Assembly (NCBI GenBank): GCA_944321515.1
Contig: CALULO010000006.1
Coordinates: 62,001-126,000 of the forward strand
Source of the DNA: an uncultured Atopobiaceae bacterium
GTDB taxonomy: Bacteria; Actinomycetota; Coriobacteriia; Coriobacteriales; Atopobiaceae
Length of the DNA: 64,000 nucleotides
Reading direction: 5' to 3'
In this document: positions 8,057-16,700 of the stretch, piece by piece
How positions within the stretch are numbered: the first letter of the stretch is position 1
Layout of the letters: the number at the start of each line of letters is the position of its first letter
Position numbers and translations under genes: made by a program
The notes under the pieces: generated by a model
Seen by the model: the letters and a program-made list of their open reading frames with translations, nothing else
The model's database searches: none
What the model was told of the DNA's origin: nothing

Positions 8057-9121
8057 GTGGCAGGCAAGGTGACGCTCAAGGACATCGCACGTGAGGTGGG
8101 GCTTTCGCCGACGGCGGTCTCCCTCGTCCTCAACGACCGCCCATGCCGCGTCTCCGAGGAGAACAGGCGCAAGATCAAGGAGGTCGCGCGTCGCAAGCAC
8201 TACATTCCCAACCAGATCGCACGCAGCCTCGTAACGCAGCGCTCGCAGACGATCGGCCTCGTGGTCCCCAACATCGAGAGCCGGTTCTTCTCGTCTCTCG
8301 CGCGTCGCCTTGAGCGAGGCTGCCGCGAGCGGGGATATGCCCTGCTCATCACTAACTCAGACGACTCTCCGGGGACCGACGCCGAGCTCGTTCGCCTGTT
8401 CGCGAATCGCGGGGCGGACGGCCTTCTCGTCGTGGCTGCCGACGAGCCTGGCTCCAACGGCGCGCTCGCTGACGCCCTGTCGCAGCTGACCGTCCCCTTC
8501 GTCCTCGTTGACCGTCTTATTGACGACCTCGACTGTGACAAGGTCGCCTTCAACAACGAGTATGGCGGGTATCTTGCGTGCCGCCACCTGCTCTCGGCTG
8601 GGCACCGTCGCATTGCCTGCGTCGTGAACACGTCCTCCAACACGGGGGCGCGAAGGCTTCAAGGCTACAAGCGAGCCCTCTCGGAGTATGGAATCGACCT
8701 CGACGAGAGGCTCGTCCTTGAGAGTGCCTACTACATCGCCGACGCGTACGCGGCCGCGGGCGACCTTGTTACGACGGACGCGACGGCGGTCTTCGCGAGC
8801 AGCGACAACATCGCCCTCGGCCTGCTCAAGCGCCTCTATGAGGTGGGCCTGCGCGTTCCGCGAGACTACTCGGTGGTCAGCTACGACAACTCGGCTGCGG
8901 ACGTCCTCTTTGAGCCGGCGCTCACCTCGATAGAGCAGAATGTCGACGAGCTCGCCGATGCTGCCCTTGAGCTGCTGTTTCGCAGGCTCGAAGAGGATGG
9001 GTCGGAGAATCCCGTCCCGTTTGAGAGGCGTGTGCTCACGCCCCGCCTGGTCGTCAAGGACAGCGTCAGGGCTGCGGTTGCGCCGTCCTTCTCGTCCTCG
9101 GCGTGCGTGCCCACGGCCTGA
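8057..9121 (+). CDS. LacI-family transcriptional regulator, likely repressor of xfp
   Basis: Sugar-responsive DNA-binding regulator, 354 residues. The N-terminal helix-turn-helix TLKDIAREVGLSPTAVSLVL (about 6-25) and the hinge helix IPNQIARSLV are followed by a periplasmic-binding-protein-like effector domain starting TIGLVVPNIESRFFS. It starts at GTG 8057 behind GGGGGAGGG. A canonical LacI-type operator with a central CG lies 34 bp after its stop, inside the xfp promoter, so it probably controls phosphoketolase. The effector is unknown. Confidence 0.92.
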   Translation: MAGKVTLKDIAREVGLSPTAVSLVLNDRPCRVSEENRRKIKEVARRKHYIPNQIARSLVTQRSQTIGLVVPNIESRFFSSLARRLERGCRERGYALLITNSDDSPGTDAELVRLFANRGADGLLVVAADEPGSNGALADALSQLTVPFVLVDRLIDDLDCDKVAFNNEYGGYLACRHLLSAGHRRIACVVNTSSNTGARRLQGYKRALSEYGIDLDERLVLESAYYIADAYAAAGDLVTTDATAVFASSDNIALGLLKRLYEVGLRVPRDYSVVSYDNSAADVLFEPALTSIEQNVDELADAALELLFRRLEEDGSENPVPFERRVLTPRLVVKDSVRAAVAPSFSSSACVPTA

Positions 9122-9152
9122 GGGCGACGACTCCCACTTCCAAAGAATTCTC

Positions 9153-9182
9153 TTGGTGGTAAATCGTTTTACCACCTATACT
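9153..9182 (+). promoter_or_regulatory. xfp promoter with embedded LacI operator
   Basis: The -35 box TTGGTG (9153-9158) and -10 box TATACT (9177-9182) are 18 bp apart. The spacer holds a near-perfect palindrome, GGTGGTAAA (9155-9163) and TTTACCACC (9168-9176), centred on TCGT. This matches the AAnCGnTT core of LacI/CcpA-type operators. A repressor bound there would block RNA polymerase directly. Confidence 0.82.
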
Positions 9183-9199
9183 GCAATCTGTAGGAAATA

Positions 9200-9220
9200 A
9201 TGTCCCCAGACCGGGGACAT
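9200..9220 (+). promoter_or_regulatory. 5' leader hairpin of xfp mRNA
   Basis: ATGTCCCC (9200-9207) pairs with GGGGACAT (9213-9220) around a 5-nt loop, beginning roughly 10 nt after the expected transcription start and ending before the ribosome binding site. It may stabilise this highly expressed mRNA. It resembles the GGGGAC palindromes found elsewhere in the window. Confidence 0.5.
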
Positions 9221-9238
9221 GAAGAAGGGAGCAAGCAC

Positions 9239-11716
9239 ATGGCACAGCCCACCATTGGCACCCCGTGGCAGAAGCTCAACGGCCCGGTGCCCGAGGAGGA
9301 GCTCAAGGGCGTCGACCGCTACTGGCGCACCGCGAACTACCTCTCCGTCGGCCAGATCTACCTCCGCAGCAACCCGCTCATGCGCGAGGGCTTCAGCCGT
9401 GAGGACGTCAAGCACCGTCTCGTCGGTCACTGGGGGACCACGCCCGGCATCAACTTCCTCTTCGGCCACGTGAACCGCCTCATCGCCGACCACAAGCAGA
9501 ACACCGTCTTCCTCATGGGCCCCGGCCACGGTGGACCTGCCGGCACCGCGCAGTCCCTCCTCGACGGCACCTACCGCGAGATCCGTCCTGACATCACCGA
9601 TGACGAGGCTGGCCTCCAGAAGTTCTTCCGCCAGTTCTCCTACCCCGGCGGCATCCCCAGCCACTACGCCCCCGAGACCCCCGGCTCCATCCACGAGGGC
9701 GGCGAGCTCGGCTACACGCTCTCCCACGCCTACGGCGCGGTCCTCGACAACCCGAGCCTGCTTGCCGTTGCCGTCGTGGGTGACGGCGAGGCCGAGACCG
9801 GCCCGCTTGCCACGTCCTGGCAGACCAACAAGTTCATGGACCCGCTGACCGACGGCATCGTGCTCCCGATCCTGCACCTCAACGGCTACAAGATCGCCAA
9901 CCCCACGATTCTCGCCCGCATCTCCGACGCCGAGCGTGACGAGTTCTTCCGCGGCATGGGCTACCACCCCTACAACTTCGTCGCCGGCTTCGACGAGGAG
10001 GACCACTCCTCCATCCACCGTCGCTTCGCGGCGCTGCTCGAGGCCGTCTTCGACGAGATCTGCGACATCAAGAGCCGTGCGGCCGCCGGTGAGGCGTCCC
10101 GCCCGTTCTACCCGATGATCATCTTCCGCACCCCCAAGGGCTGGACGTGCCCGAAGGAGATCGACGGCAAGAAGACCGAGGGCTCTTGGCGCGCTCACCA
10201 GGTGCCGCTGGCGTCCGCCCGTGACACCGAGGCCCACTTCCAGGTCCTGAAGGGCTGGATGGAGTCCTACAAGCCCGAGGAGCTCTTCGACGAGAAGGGC
10301 GCCATCCGTCCCGAGGTCACCGCGTTCATGCCCTCCGGCGACCTTCGTCTGGGCGCCAACCCCAACGCCAACGGCGGCAAGCTCCGCACCGCGCTCGACC
10401 TGCCCGACGCCCGCAAGTACGAGGTGCCGGTGGCCGAGAAGGGCCACGGCTTCGGCGCCGTCGAGGCCACTCGCGTCCTCGGCGAGTACACGGCTGAGCT
10501 CATCAACTCCAACCGTGACAAGTTCCGCATCTTCGGGCCGGACGAGACCGCTTCCAACCGTCTCCAGCCGTCCTACCAGGTGACCGACAAGCAGTGGTTC
10601 GGCGGCGGCGTGTACGATGACCCCGCCAACGACGAGCACCTTTCCCCGGTCGGCAACGTCATCGAGCAGCTCTCCGAGCACCAGTGCGAGGGCCTTCTCG
10701 AGGGCTACCTGCTCACCGGCCGCAACGGCCTGTGGAGCTCCTACGAGTCGTTCGTCCACATCGTCGACTCCATGGTCAACCAGCACTGCAAGTGGCTTGA
10801 GGCCACCGTGCGCCACATCGACTGGCGTGCCCCGATCTCCGGCCTCAACATGCTGCTCTCCAGCCACGTCTGGCGTCAGGACCACAACGGCTTCTCTCAC
10901 CAGGACCCCGGCTTCGTTGACGTGCTGCTCAACAAGTGCTTCAACAACGACCACGTTGTGAACATCTACTACCCGTGCGACGCCAACATGCTGCTGGCCG
11001 TCGGCGAGCGCATCTACACGTCCACCAACTGCGTGAACGCCATCTTCGCCGGCAAGCAGCCCGCCCCCACGTGGCTGACGCTCGACGAGGCCCGCGAGGA
11101 GCTCGAGGCCGGTGCCGCCGAGTGGAAGTGGGCTTCCAACACTGCTGACGGCGAGGAGCCCGACGTTGTTCTCGCCTGCTGCGGCGACGTGCCGACCGGC
11201 GAGGCCATGGCCGCCCTCGACCTGCTCGACAAGCTCGGCGTCAAGGTCCGTCTGGTGAACGTGGTTGACCTGCTCAAGATCCAGAACGCCTCCGAGAACG
11301 ACGAGGCCATGTCCGACGAGAAGTTCGTCGAGCTCTTCACGGCCGACAAGCCCGTCCTCTTTGCGTTCCACGCGTACCCCGGCACGATCCACCGCCTCAT
11401 CTGGGACCGTCCGAACCACGACAACTTCAACGTCCACGGCTACAAGGAGCAGGGCTCCACGACCACGCCGTACGACATGGTTCGCCTGAACGACATGGAC
11501 CGCTGGGCCCTTGCCGCCGACGCCCTCCGTATGCTGGACGCCGAGAAGTGGGCCGACCAGATCGACGAGTGGGAGAAGTTCCGCGTCGAGGCCTTCCAGT
11601 TTGCCGTTGACAACGGCTACGATCACCCCGCCTTCACCGACTGGAAGTGGCGTGACGCTTCCGACGCCGGCGAGGACATCTCTGCTACGCAGATGACCGC
11701 GGGCGACAACGAGTAG
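9239..11716 (+). CDS. xfp: Xylulose-5-phosphate/fructose-6-phosphate phosphoketolase
   Basis: Thiamine-diphosphate enzyme that splits xylulose-5-P or fructose-6-P with phosphate to acetyl-phosphate plus a shorter sugar phosphate, the key step of the bifid shunt. The 825 residues match known phosphoketolases. GPGHGGP (94-100) and IHEGGELGY (151-159) are family signatures, and GDGEAETGP (181-189) begins the TPP-binding motif. The start at 9239 has AAGGGAG upstream; a longer frame from 9200 lies in the leader hairpin. Codons are strongly biased to C-ending forms, as expected of a highly expressed gene. Control is probably by the upstream LacI protein. Confidence 0.97.
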   Translation: MAQPTIGTPWQKLNGPVPEEELKGVDRYWRTANYLSVGQIYLRSNPLMREGFSREDVKHRLVGHWGTTPGINFLFGHVNRLIADHKQNTVFLMGPGHGGPAGTAQSLLDGTYREIRPDITDDEAGLQKFFRQFSYPGGIPSHYAPETPGSIHEGGELGYTLSHAYGAVLDNPSLLAVAVVGDGEAETGPLATSWQTNKFMDPLTDGIVLPILHLNGYKIANPTILARISDAERDEFFRGMGYHPYNFVAGFDEEDHSSIHRRFAALLEAVFDEICDIKSRAAAGEASRPFYPMIIFRTPKGWTCPKEIDGKKTEGSWRAHQVPLASARDTEAHFQVLKGWMESYKPEELFDEKGAIRPEVTAFMPSGDLRLGANPNANGGKLRTALDLPDARKYEVPVAEKGHGFGAVEATRVLGEYTAELINSNRDKFRIFGPDETASNRLQPSYQVTDKQWFGGGVYDDPANDEHLSPVGNVIEQLSEHQCEGLLEGYLLTGRNGLWSSYESFVHIVDSMVNQHCKWLEATVRHIDWRAPISGLNMLLSSHVWRQDHNGFSHQDPGFVDVLLNKCFNNDHVVNIYYPCDANMLLAVGERIYTSTNCVNAIFAGKQPAPTWLTLDEAREELEAGAAEWKWASNTADGEEPDVVLACCGDVPTGEAMAALDLLDKLGVKVRLVNVVDLLKIQNASENDEAMSDEKFVELFTADKPVLFAFHAYPGTIHRLIWDRPNHDNFNVHGYKEQGSTTTPYDMVRLNDMDRWALAADALRMLDAEKWADQIDEWEKFRVEAFQFAVDNGYDHPAFTDWKWRDASDAGEDISATQMTAGDNE

Positions 11717-11743
11717 GCAGTACTCGTACAAGGCCTTCACCGA

Positions 11744-11775
11744 GGGGGTGGGAGCTTCGGCTCCCACCCCCTTTT
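11744..11775 (+). terminator. Rho-independent terminator of xfp
   Basis: GGGGGTGGGAGC (11744-11755), loop TTCG-type, then GCTCCCACCCCC ending at 11771, then TTTT. It lies 28 bp after the xfp stop. Confidence 0.92.
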
Positions 11776-11837
11776 GGGACAAAGGGGACGGAGGTTTTCG
11801 TCCCACCTGGGACGAAAACCTCCGTCCCCCTCGTCCC
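11776..11837. repeat. Palindromic GGGAC repeat (long hairpin)
   Basis: A nearly perfect 62-bp palindrome whose halves read GGGGACGGAGGTTTTCGTCC and its complement, meeting at 11806-11807. The same core (GGGGACGGAGG.TTTTGTC) appears as a second cluster at 12879-13004, either side of the beta-lactamase-like gene. This looks like a REP-type intergenic element and could act as a bidirectional terminator. Confidence 0.7.
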
Positions 11838-11841
11838 ACAG

Positions 11842-12843
11842 CTAGGTAGTTGCGCTGCCGCACATGACGTCGTGCGCCTCGTCGAGGGCGGCGAGAAGGG
11901 GCGTCAGGCCGTCGAGGTCCGCGGAGAGGTCCGTCATCACGACGAAGACGTACGGCCCGCTCTCCGAGAAGACCACGCCCGCGTCGTTGGTGGCCACGAG
12001 CTCCCCGTTGTCTGGGAACCAGCCGGGCTTGGCCCACACCTCGCACTTGCCGCGCAGCAGCGCGCCCATCGGCGTGTAGTTGGTGCGTGCAAGGTATCCG
12101 GAGAGCTCGGCGCCGCCCGCCTCGCCGGAGGTGCCGTAGCGGTAGATCTCCTGCCAGCATGCGGCCAGCTCGCCGGCAGAGATGTAGGGGTAGTACCAGA
12201 CCGATCCGTCGTTAGCAGCTTCGACGGCACCGTGCGCACGTAGCCACGCGCCGAAGGCGGGCATCCCGTATGCGTCTATGAGCGCCTCGTAGTCCTCGTT
12301 GGACGAGTCCACCAGGCAGCGCTCCATCACGTCCGCCATTCCACCCGAGCCGCCGTTGGCCTCGCAGACCATCGCGCTGTAGAGGGCCTTGATGGAGCTG
12401 GCGGGGTAGAGCCGCTCGTCGGCGTTGTAGGTGACTGAGTTGCCCGTGGTAATGTCGTGGAGTACCATGCCCACGTGGTGACCGGCGCTGGTGAGTGCCG
12501 ATATCTCGGCCTCGACCCGCGCGAACGCGTCAGTGGAGAGAAACCCCTCCGGCGCGGTGACGCTCACGCCGGACGCGCTTGTCTCGCTGGCCACGGGCGC
12601 TGAGGCGTCAAAGGAGGGCTCGGCGGGCTGCGATTCCGGCTCCGGCTCCGGCTCGGCCCCCTCCGTCACGTCCTCGACGATGCGGTCGATGACCTCCGGG
12701 GTCTCCTGCGTGGGCTCGGCGGTCTCCTCCAGCGCCGCCGGCTCGGTCCCGGGCGCGCCGGTCAGCCCCCGTGTGGCGACAAGCGCCCCTGCGGCGACTA
12801 CGGCGAGAAGCGCGACGACGATCGAGACTGCCCTTGTCTTCAT
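11842..12843 (-). CDS. Secreted or anchored serine hydrolase, class A beta-lactamase-like
   Basis: Protein of 333 residues. A signal-anchor helix (about 7-24) is followed by a long Glu/Pro/Thr-rich linker (about 30-100). The catalytic domain has the penicillin-recognising nucleophile motif SSIK (S149, K152), an SN-type second motif (SSNEDYEA) and KPG in place of KTG near the end. The fold is that of class A beta-lactamases, but the linker and variant third motif fit a cell-wall carboxypeptidase or esterase equally well. The start at 12843 has GGGGAGGTCGCC upstream. Resistance function should not be assumed. Confidence 0.78.
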   Translation of the reverse strand: MKTRAVSIVVALLAVVAAGALVATRGLTGAPGTEPAALEETAEPTQETPEVIDRIVEDVTEGAEPEPEPESQPAEPSFDASAPVASETSASGVSVTAPEGFLSTDAFARVEAEISALTSAGHHVGMVLHDITTGNSVTYNADERLYPASSIKALYSAMVCEANGGSGGMADVMERCLVDSSNEDYEALIDAYGMPAFGAWLRAHGAVEAANDGSVWYYPYISAGELAACWQEIYRYGTSGEAGGAELSGYLARTNYTPMGALLRGKCEVWAKPGWFPDNGELVATNDAGVVFSESGPYVFVVMTDLSADLDGLTPLLAALDEAHDVMCGSATT

Positions 12844-12878
12844 GGCGACCTCCCCACGACAGCTCAATTCTCCCACGT

Positions 12879-13004
12879 GGGACGAAGGGGACGGAGGCTT
12901 TTGTCACATTTACGGTCGGCGGCTGGCGAGCGGTACCTGGCATGCGGCGTGCTGTGGGACAAGGGGGGCGGAGGTGGGACAAAAGCCTCCGTCCCCCTCG
13001 TCCC
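12879..13004. repeat. Cluster of GGGAC/GGACGGAGG palindromic repeats
   Basis: Three arms: GGGACGAAGGGGACGGAGGC from 12879, a shorter GGGACAAGGGGGGCGGAGG from 12956, and the complement GCCTCCGTCCCCCTCGTCCC ending at 13004. The outer arms can pair across about 70 bp. It shares its core with the palindrome at 11776-11837. The gap between the hydrolase and TetR genes holds only this and the TetR promoter region. Confidence 0.65.
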
Positions 13005-13048
13005 GCTCCGTGGAGAACTTGTGCCGCGCGCTACGCCAAGCTGTTTCT

Positions 13049-13061
13049 GCACACGTTGTGC
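13049..13061 (+). promoter_or_regulatory. Possible TetR autoregulatory site
   Basis: Short palindrome GCACA-CGT-TGTGC located 48 bp before the TetR start, overlapping a possible TTGTGC -35 box (13055-13060). The TGTG core recurs at 13076. The evidence is only positional. Confidence 0.3.
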
Positions 13062-13108
13062 AATACTACGCAGGTTGTGTAAAAACGTACGAAGGGACTG
13101 CCCGCTAC

Positions 13109-13786
13109 ATGCAGGAATGCGTGCTCAGCACCGACCGTCGAAGCGTGCGCACCCGCCAGGCGCTCCGGGATGCGCTCGCGGAGGAGATTGACTGCACCGG
13201 TGACCTCAGTCGCGTCACGGTCACCGCGGTGACCGAGCGCGCCGGCGTCACCCGACGCACCTTCTACTCCCACTACCGTGACATCCCCGACCTCGTGAAC
13301 AAGATCGAGGGCGAGACCCTCGCAGACCTCCGGGCCCCGCTCGCGAGGCTTGCGGCCTGTCATCTGGACGACCTGCGTGCGGCCCTGGCCCACGGCGAGG
13401 CGGCACCCGGCTCCACGGAGCTTCTCGCCGCCATACGGGAGTGCGGGGACTACCTGCGGCCGCTCCTGGGCAACGGGGGAGACCCGGCCTTTGCCGAGCG
13501 TATCAAGGACCTCGCCCACGAGGTGATCTCCGCCCGCGCCCTCGACGGGCTCGACCTGCGCGCCCTCGGCCCCTTCTTTGACTACTACCTCACCTTCGCT
13601 ATCTCGGCGGAGGTGGGCGTCTTGCTGCGCTGGCTCGACGGCGGCATGCGCGAGGGGGTCGCCACCATGGCGCGCCTCATGACCGCCCTCATGTTCGTGC
13701 GTCCCGGCGACCTCTATGACAACCCCATCGAGCTCGACATCCCGAGCTTCGCCCTTGCCGTCATGTGCCCTGAGGAGGACAACTAA
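13109..13786 (+). CDS. TetR-family regulator coupled to the activase gene
   Basis: Regulator of 225 residues. The DNA-binding domain spans about residues 15-60, with VTAVTERAGVTRRTFYSHYRD giving a clear helix-turn-helix. The remainder is a helical ligand/dimer domain. GAAGGG lies 12 bp before ATG 13109; a GTG at 13121 behind GCAGGAA is an alternative start. The stop overlaps the start of the next gene (TAATG), so the regulator and the giant activase are translated together and it probably controls its own operon. Confidence 0.88.
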   Translation: MQECVLSTDRRSVRTRQALRDALAEEIDCTGDLSRVTVTAVTERAGVTRRTFYSHYRDIPDLVNKIEGETLADLRAPLARLAACHLDDLRAALAHGEAAPGSTELLAAIRECGDYLRPLLGNGGDPAFAERIKDLAHEVISARALDGLDLRALGPFFDYYLTFAISAEVGVLLRWLDGGMREGVATMARLMTALMFVRPGDLYDNPIELDIPSFALAVMCPEEDN

Positions 13787-16700
13787 TGACCGATAAGACC
13801 GCCGCATCCATCCAGGCAGAGCGCGCCGCGCGTCAGGCGCTCGAGCTCAAGCAGGAGGGCGCCGAGCTCTCCCCGGCGCATCGCACGGACTTCTCGCACG
13901 CGCACCTGCGCCTCGGCATTGACGTGGGCTCCACCACCGTCAAGCTCGCGGTCATCGACGACAACGACAACCTCGTCTACGCCAACTACGAGCGCCACCA
14001 CACCGACATCCGCGCCACGGCCAAGGAGCTCTTCGCCCGCGCTCGCCGCGTCATCGGCGCGGCGCCCATGCGCGTCTCCATCACCGGCTCGGGCGGCATG
14101 CTGCTCGCCAACTGGCTGGGCCTGGAGTTCGTCCAGGAGGTCATCGCCTCCAAGCGCGCGGTGGAGACGCTCATCCCGCAGACCGACTGCGCCATCGAGC
14201 TCGGCGGCGAGGACGCCAAGATCATCTACTTTGACAACGGCATCGAGCAGCGCATGAACGGCACCTGCGCGGGCGGCACCGGCGCCTTCATCGACCAGAT
14301 GGCGAGCCTCCTGCACACGGACGCCTCCGGCCTGAACGAGCTCGCCAAGGGGTCCACGCAGATTCACCCCATCGCCAGCCGCTGCGGCGTCTTCGCCAAG
14401 TCCGACGTCCAGCCGCTGCTGAACGAGGGCGCGCGCCCGGAGGACATCGCCGCCTCCATCTTCCAGGCCGTGGCCAACCAGACCGTCTCCGGCCTGGCGT
14501 GCGGCCACCCCATCCGCGGGCACGTGGCGTTCCTCGGCGGCCCGCTCCAGTACCTCTCCGAGCTCCGCAAGCGCTTCTACCTCACGCTCAACCTCGATGA
14601 CGAGCACATCATCGTGCCGGAGAACGCCCACCTCTTCGTCGCTACGGGCGCGGCCCTCGCCGGCGAGTCGGACAAGTACGTCACCTTCGATGAGGTCATC
14701 GCCGCGCTCGAGGGCCTCAAGGACGTCCAGGGTTCGGAGGTGGAGCGCCTCGACCCGCTCTTCGCCAGCGAGAAGGACTATCAGGAGTTCAAGGAGCGCC
14801 ACGACAAGCAGGTGGTCCCCAAGGGCGACTTTGCCAGCTACCAGGGCCGCGTGTTCATCGGCATCGACGCCGGCTCCACCACGATGAAGGCCGCCGTGGT
14901 GGGCGAGGACGGCGAGCTGCTCTACACCTGGTACGGCAACAACAACGGTGACGTGCTGGGCACCGCCCGCGTCATCATGGACGACATCTACGACAAGATG
15001 CCCGCGGGCTGCACCGTCGGCCACGTGACCACCACCGGCTACGGCGAGCAGATCCTCATCGAGGCGCTCCGCGCCGACTCCGGCGAGATCGAGACCGTCG
15101 CCCACCTCCGCGGCGCCAAGGCCTTCGTCCCGGGCGTGGAGTTCATCCTCGACATCGGCGGCCAGGACATGAAGTGCCTCCAGGTCAAGGATGGCGTCAT
15201 CGAGCACATCATGCTCAACGAGGCCTGCTCCTCCGGCTGTGGCTCGTTCATCGAGAGCTTCGCGGTGTCCATGAACATGTCAGTGCAGGACTTCGCCGCC
15301 GCCGCGGTGCGGGCCACGAGCCCCGTTGACCTGGGCTCGCGCTGCACCGTCTTCATGAACTCCCGCGTCAAGCAGGCCCAGAAGGAGGGCGCCACCATCG
15401 GCGACGTGGCGGCCGGGCTCTCCTACTCCGTCATCAAGAACGCGCTCTTCAAGGTCATCAAGCTGCGTGACTTCGACGAGATCGGCAAGTACTGCGTCGT
15501 CCAGGGCGGCACCTTCATGTCCGACGCCACCCTGCGCGCGTTCGAGCTGCTCACCGGGCGTGACGTCATCCGTCCGGACATCGCCGGCGCGATGGGCGCC
15601 TACGGTGCCGCCCTTCTCGCCCGCGACCGTGCCGGCGCGTACGGCACCTCCGCGCTGCTCTCCCGCGAGGAGATCGACAACCTCAAGGTCAAGCACACCA
15701 ACGTCCACTGCGGGCGCTGCTCCAACAACTGCCTGCTCACCATCAACGACTTCGGCGGCGGCCGTCGCTTCATCACGGGCAACCGCTGCGAGAAGGGCGC
15801 CGGTGGCTCCAAGGCCAAGAAGAACGACGCCCCCAACCTCTTTGAGTTCAAGAACAAGCTGCTCTTCGACCGCCCGGTGCTCGACCCCGAGGAGGCCCCG
15901 CGCGGCACGGTGGGCATCCCCCGCTCGCTCAACATGTACGAGAACTACCCGTTCTGGCACGCGTTCTTCACCAAGCTGGGCTTCTCGGTGGTGCTCTCCG
16001 ACCAGACGTCTGCGGCCACCTATGACGCGGGCATCGAGTCCATGCCGTCCGAGAGCGTGTGCTACCCGGCCAAGCTCTCCCACGGCCACATCATGAACCT
16101 CATCCAGAAGGACCCGGACTTCATCTGGATGCCCTGCATCCGCTGGGAGCGCCAGGAGGACGACGGCGCCACCAACCACTACAACTGCCCGATCGTCATG
16201 AGCTACCCGCAGGCGCTGGGCCTGAACGTCGACGAGCTCGGCCAGGGCTCCAAGGTGGAGTATCTCTCGCCGTTCATCCCGTACGACAAGAAGAAGGAGC
16301 TCAAGCGTCGCCTCTATGAGATCATCTCCGAGCAGCGCGAGAAGGACGCCGCCGAGGGCCGCGGCCGCGTGCGCGGCGAGCACATCACCCGCCGGGAGAT
16401 CGACGAGGCGGTCAACGCCGCCTGGGAGGCCGACCTCCAGTTCAAGGACGCCATGCACCGCGCCGGCGACGAGGCCCTGCGCTGGATCGAGGAGCACGAC
16501 GCCCACGGCATCGTGCTGGCCGGCCGCCCGTACCACAACGACCCGGAGATCAACCACGCCATCCCGTCGCTCGTGCACTCCTTCGGCTTCGCGGTGCTCA
16601 CGGAGGACTCCGTGGCCCACAAGATGGCCCCCGAGCGCCCGATTCGCGTGATCGACCAGTGGATGTTCCACAGCCGCCTCTACCGTGCCGCGCGCTTCGT

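Noticed and set aside
9176..12160. 994-codon reverse-strand open frame across xfp
   Set aside because: Antisense shadow of the strongly biased xfp codons; no start signal and no recognisable domain.
11842..12843. Antibiotic-resistance beta-lactamase
   Set aside because: The SxxK motif is present, but the long linker, membrane anchor and KPG in place of KTG leave substrate open; resistance is not supported by sequence alone.
12491..13108. Longer N-terminus of the TetR protein
   Set aside because: The open frame runs back through palindromic repeats and antisense of the hydrolase gene; the TetR domain begins just after 13109.
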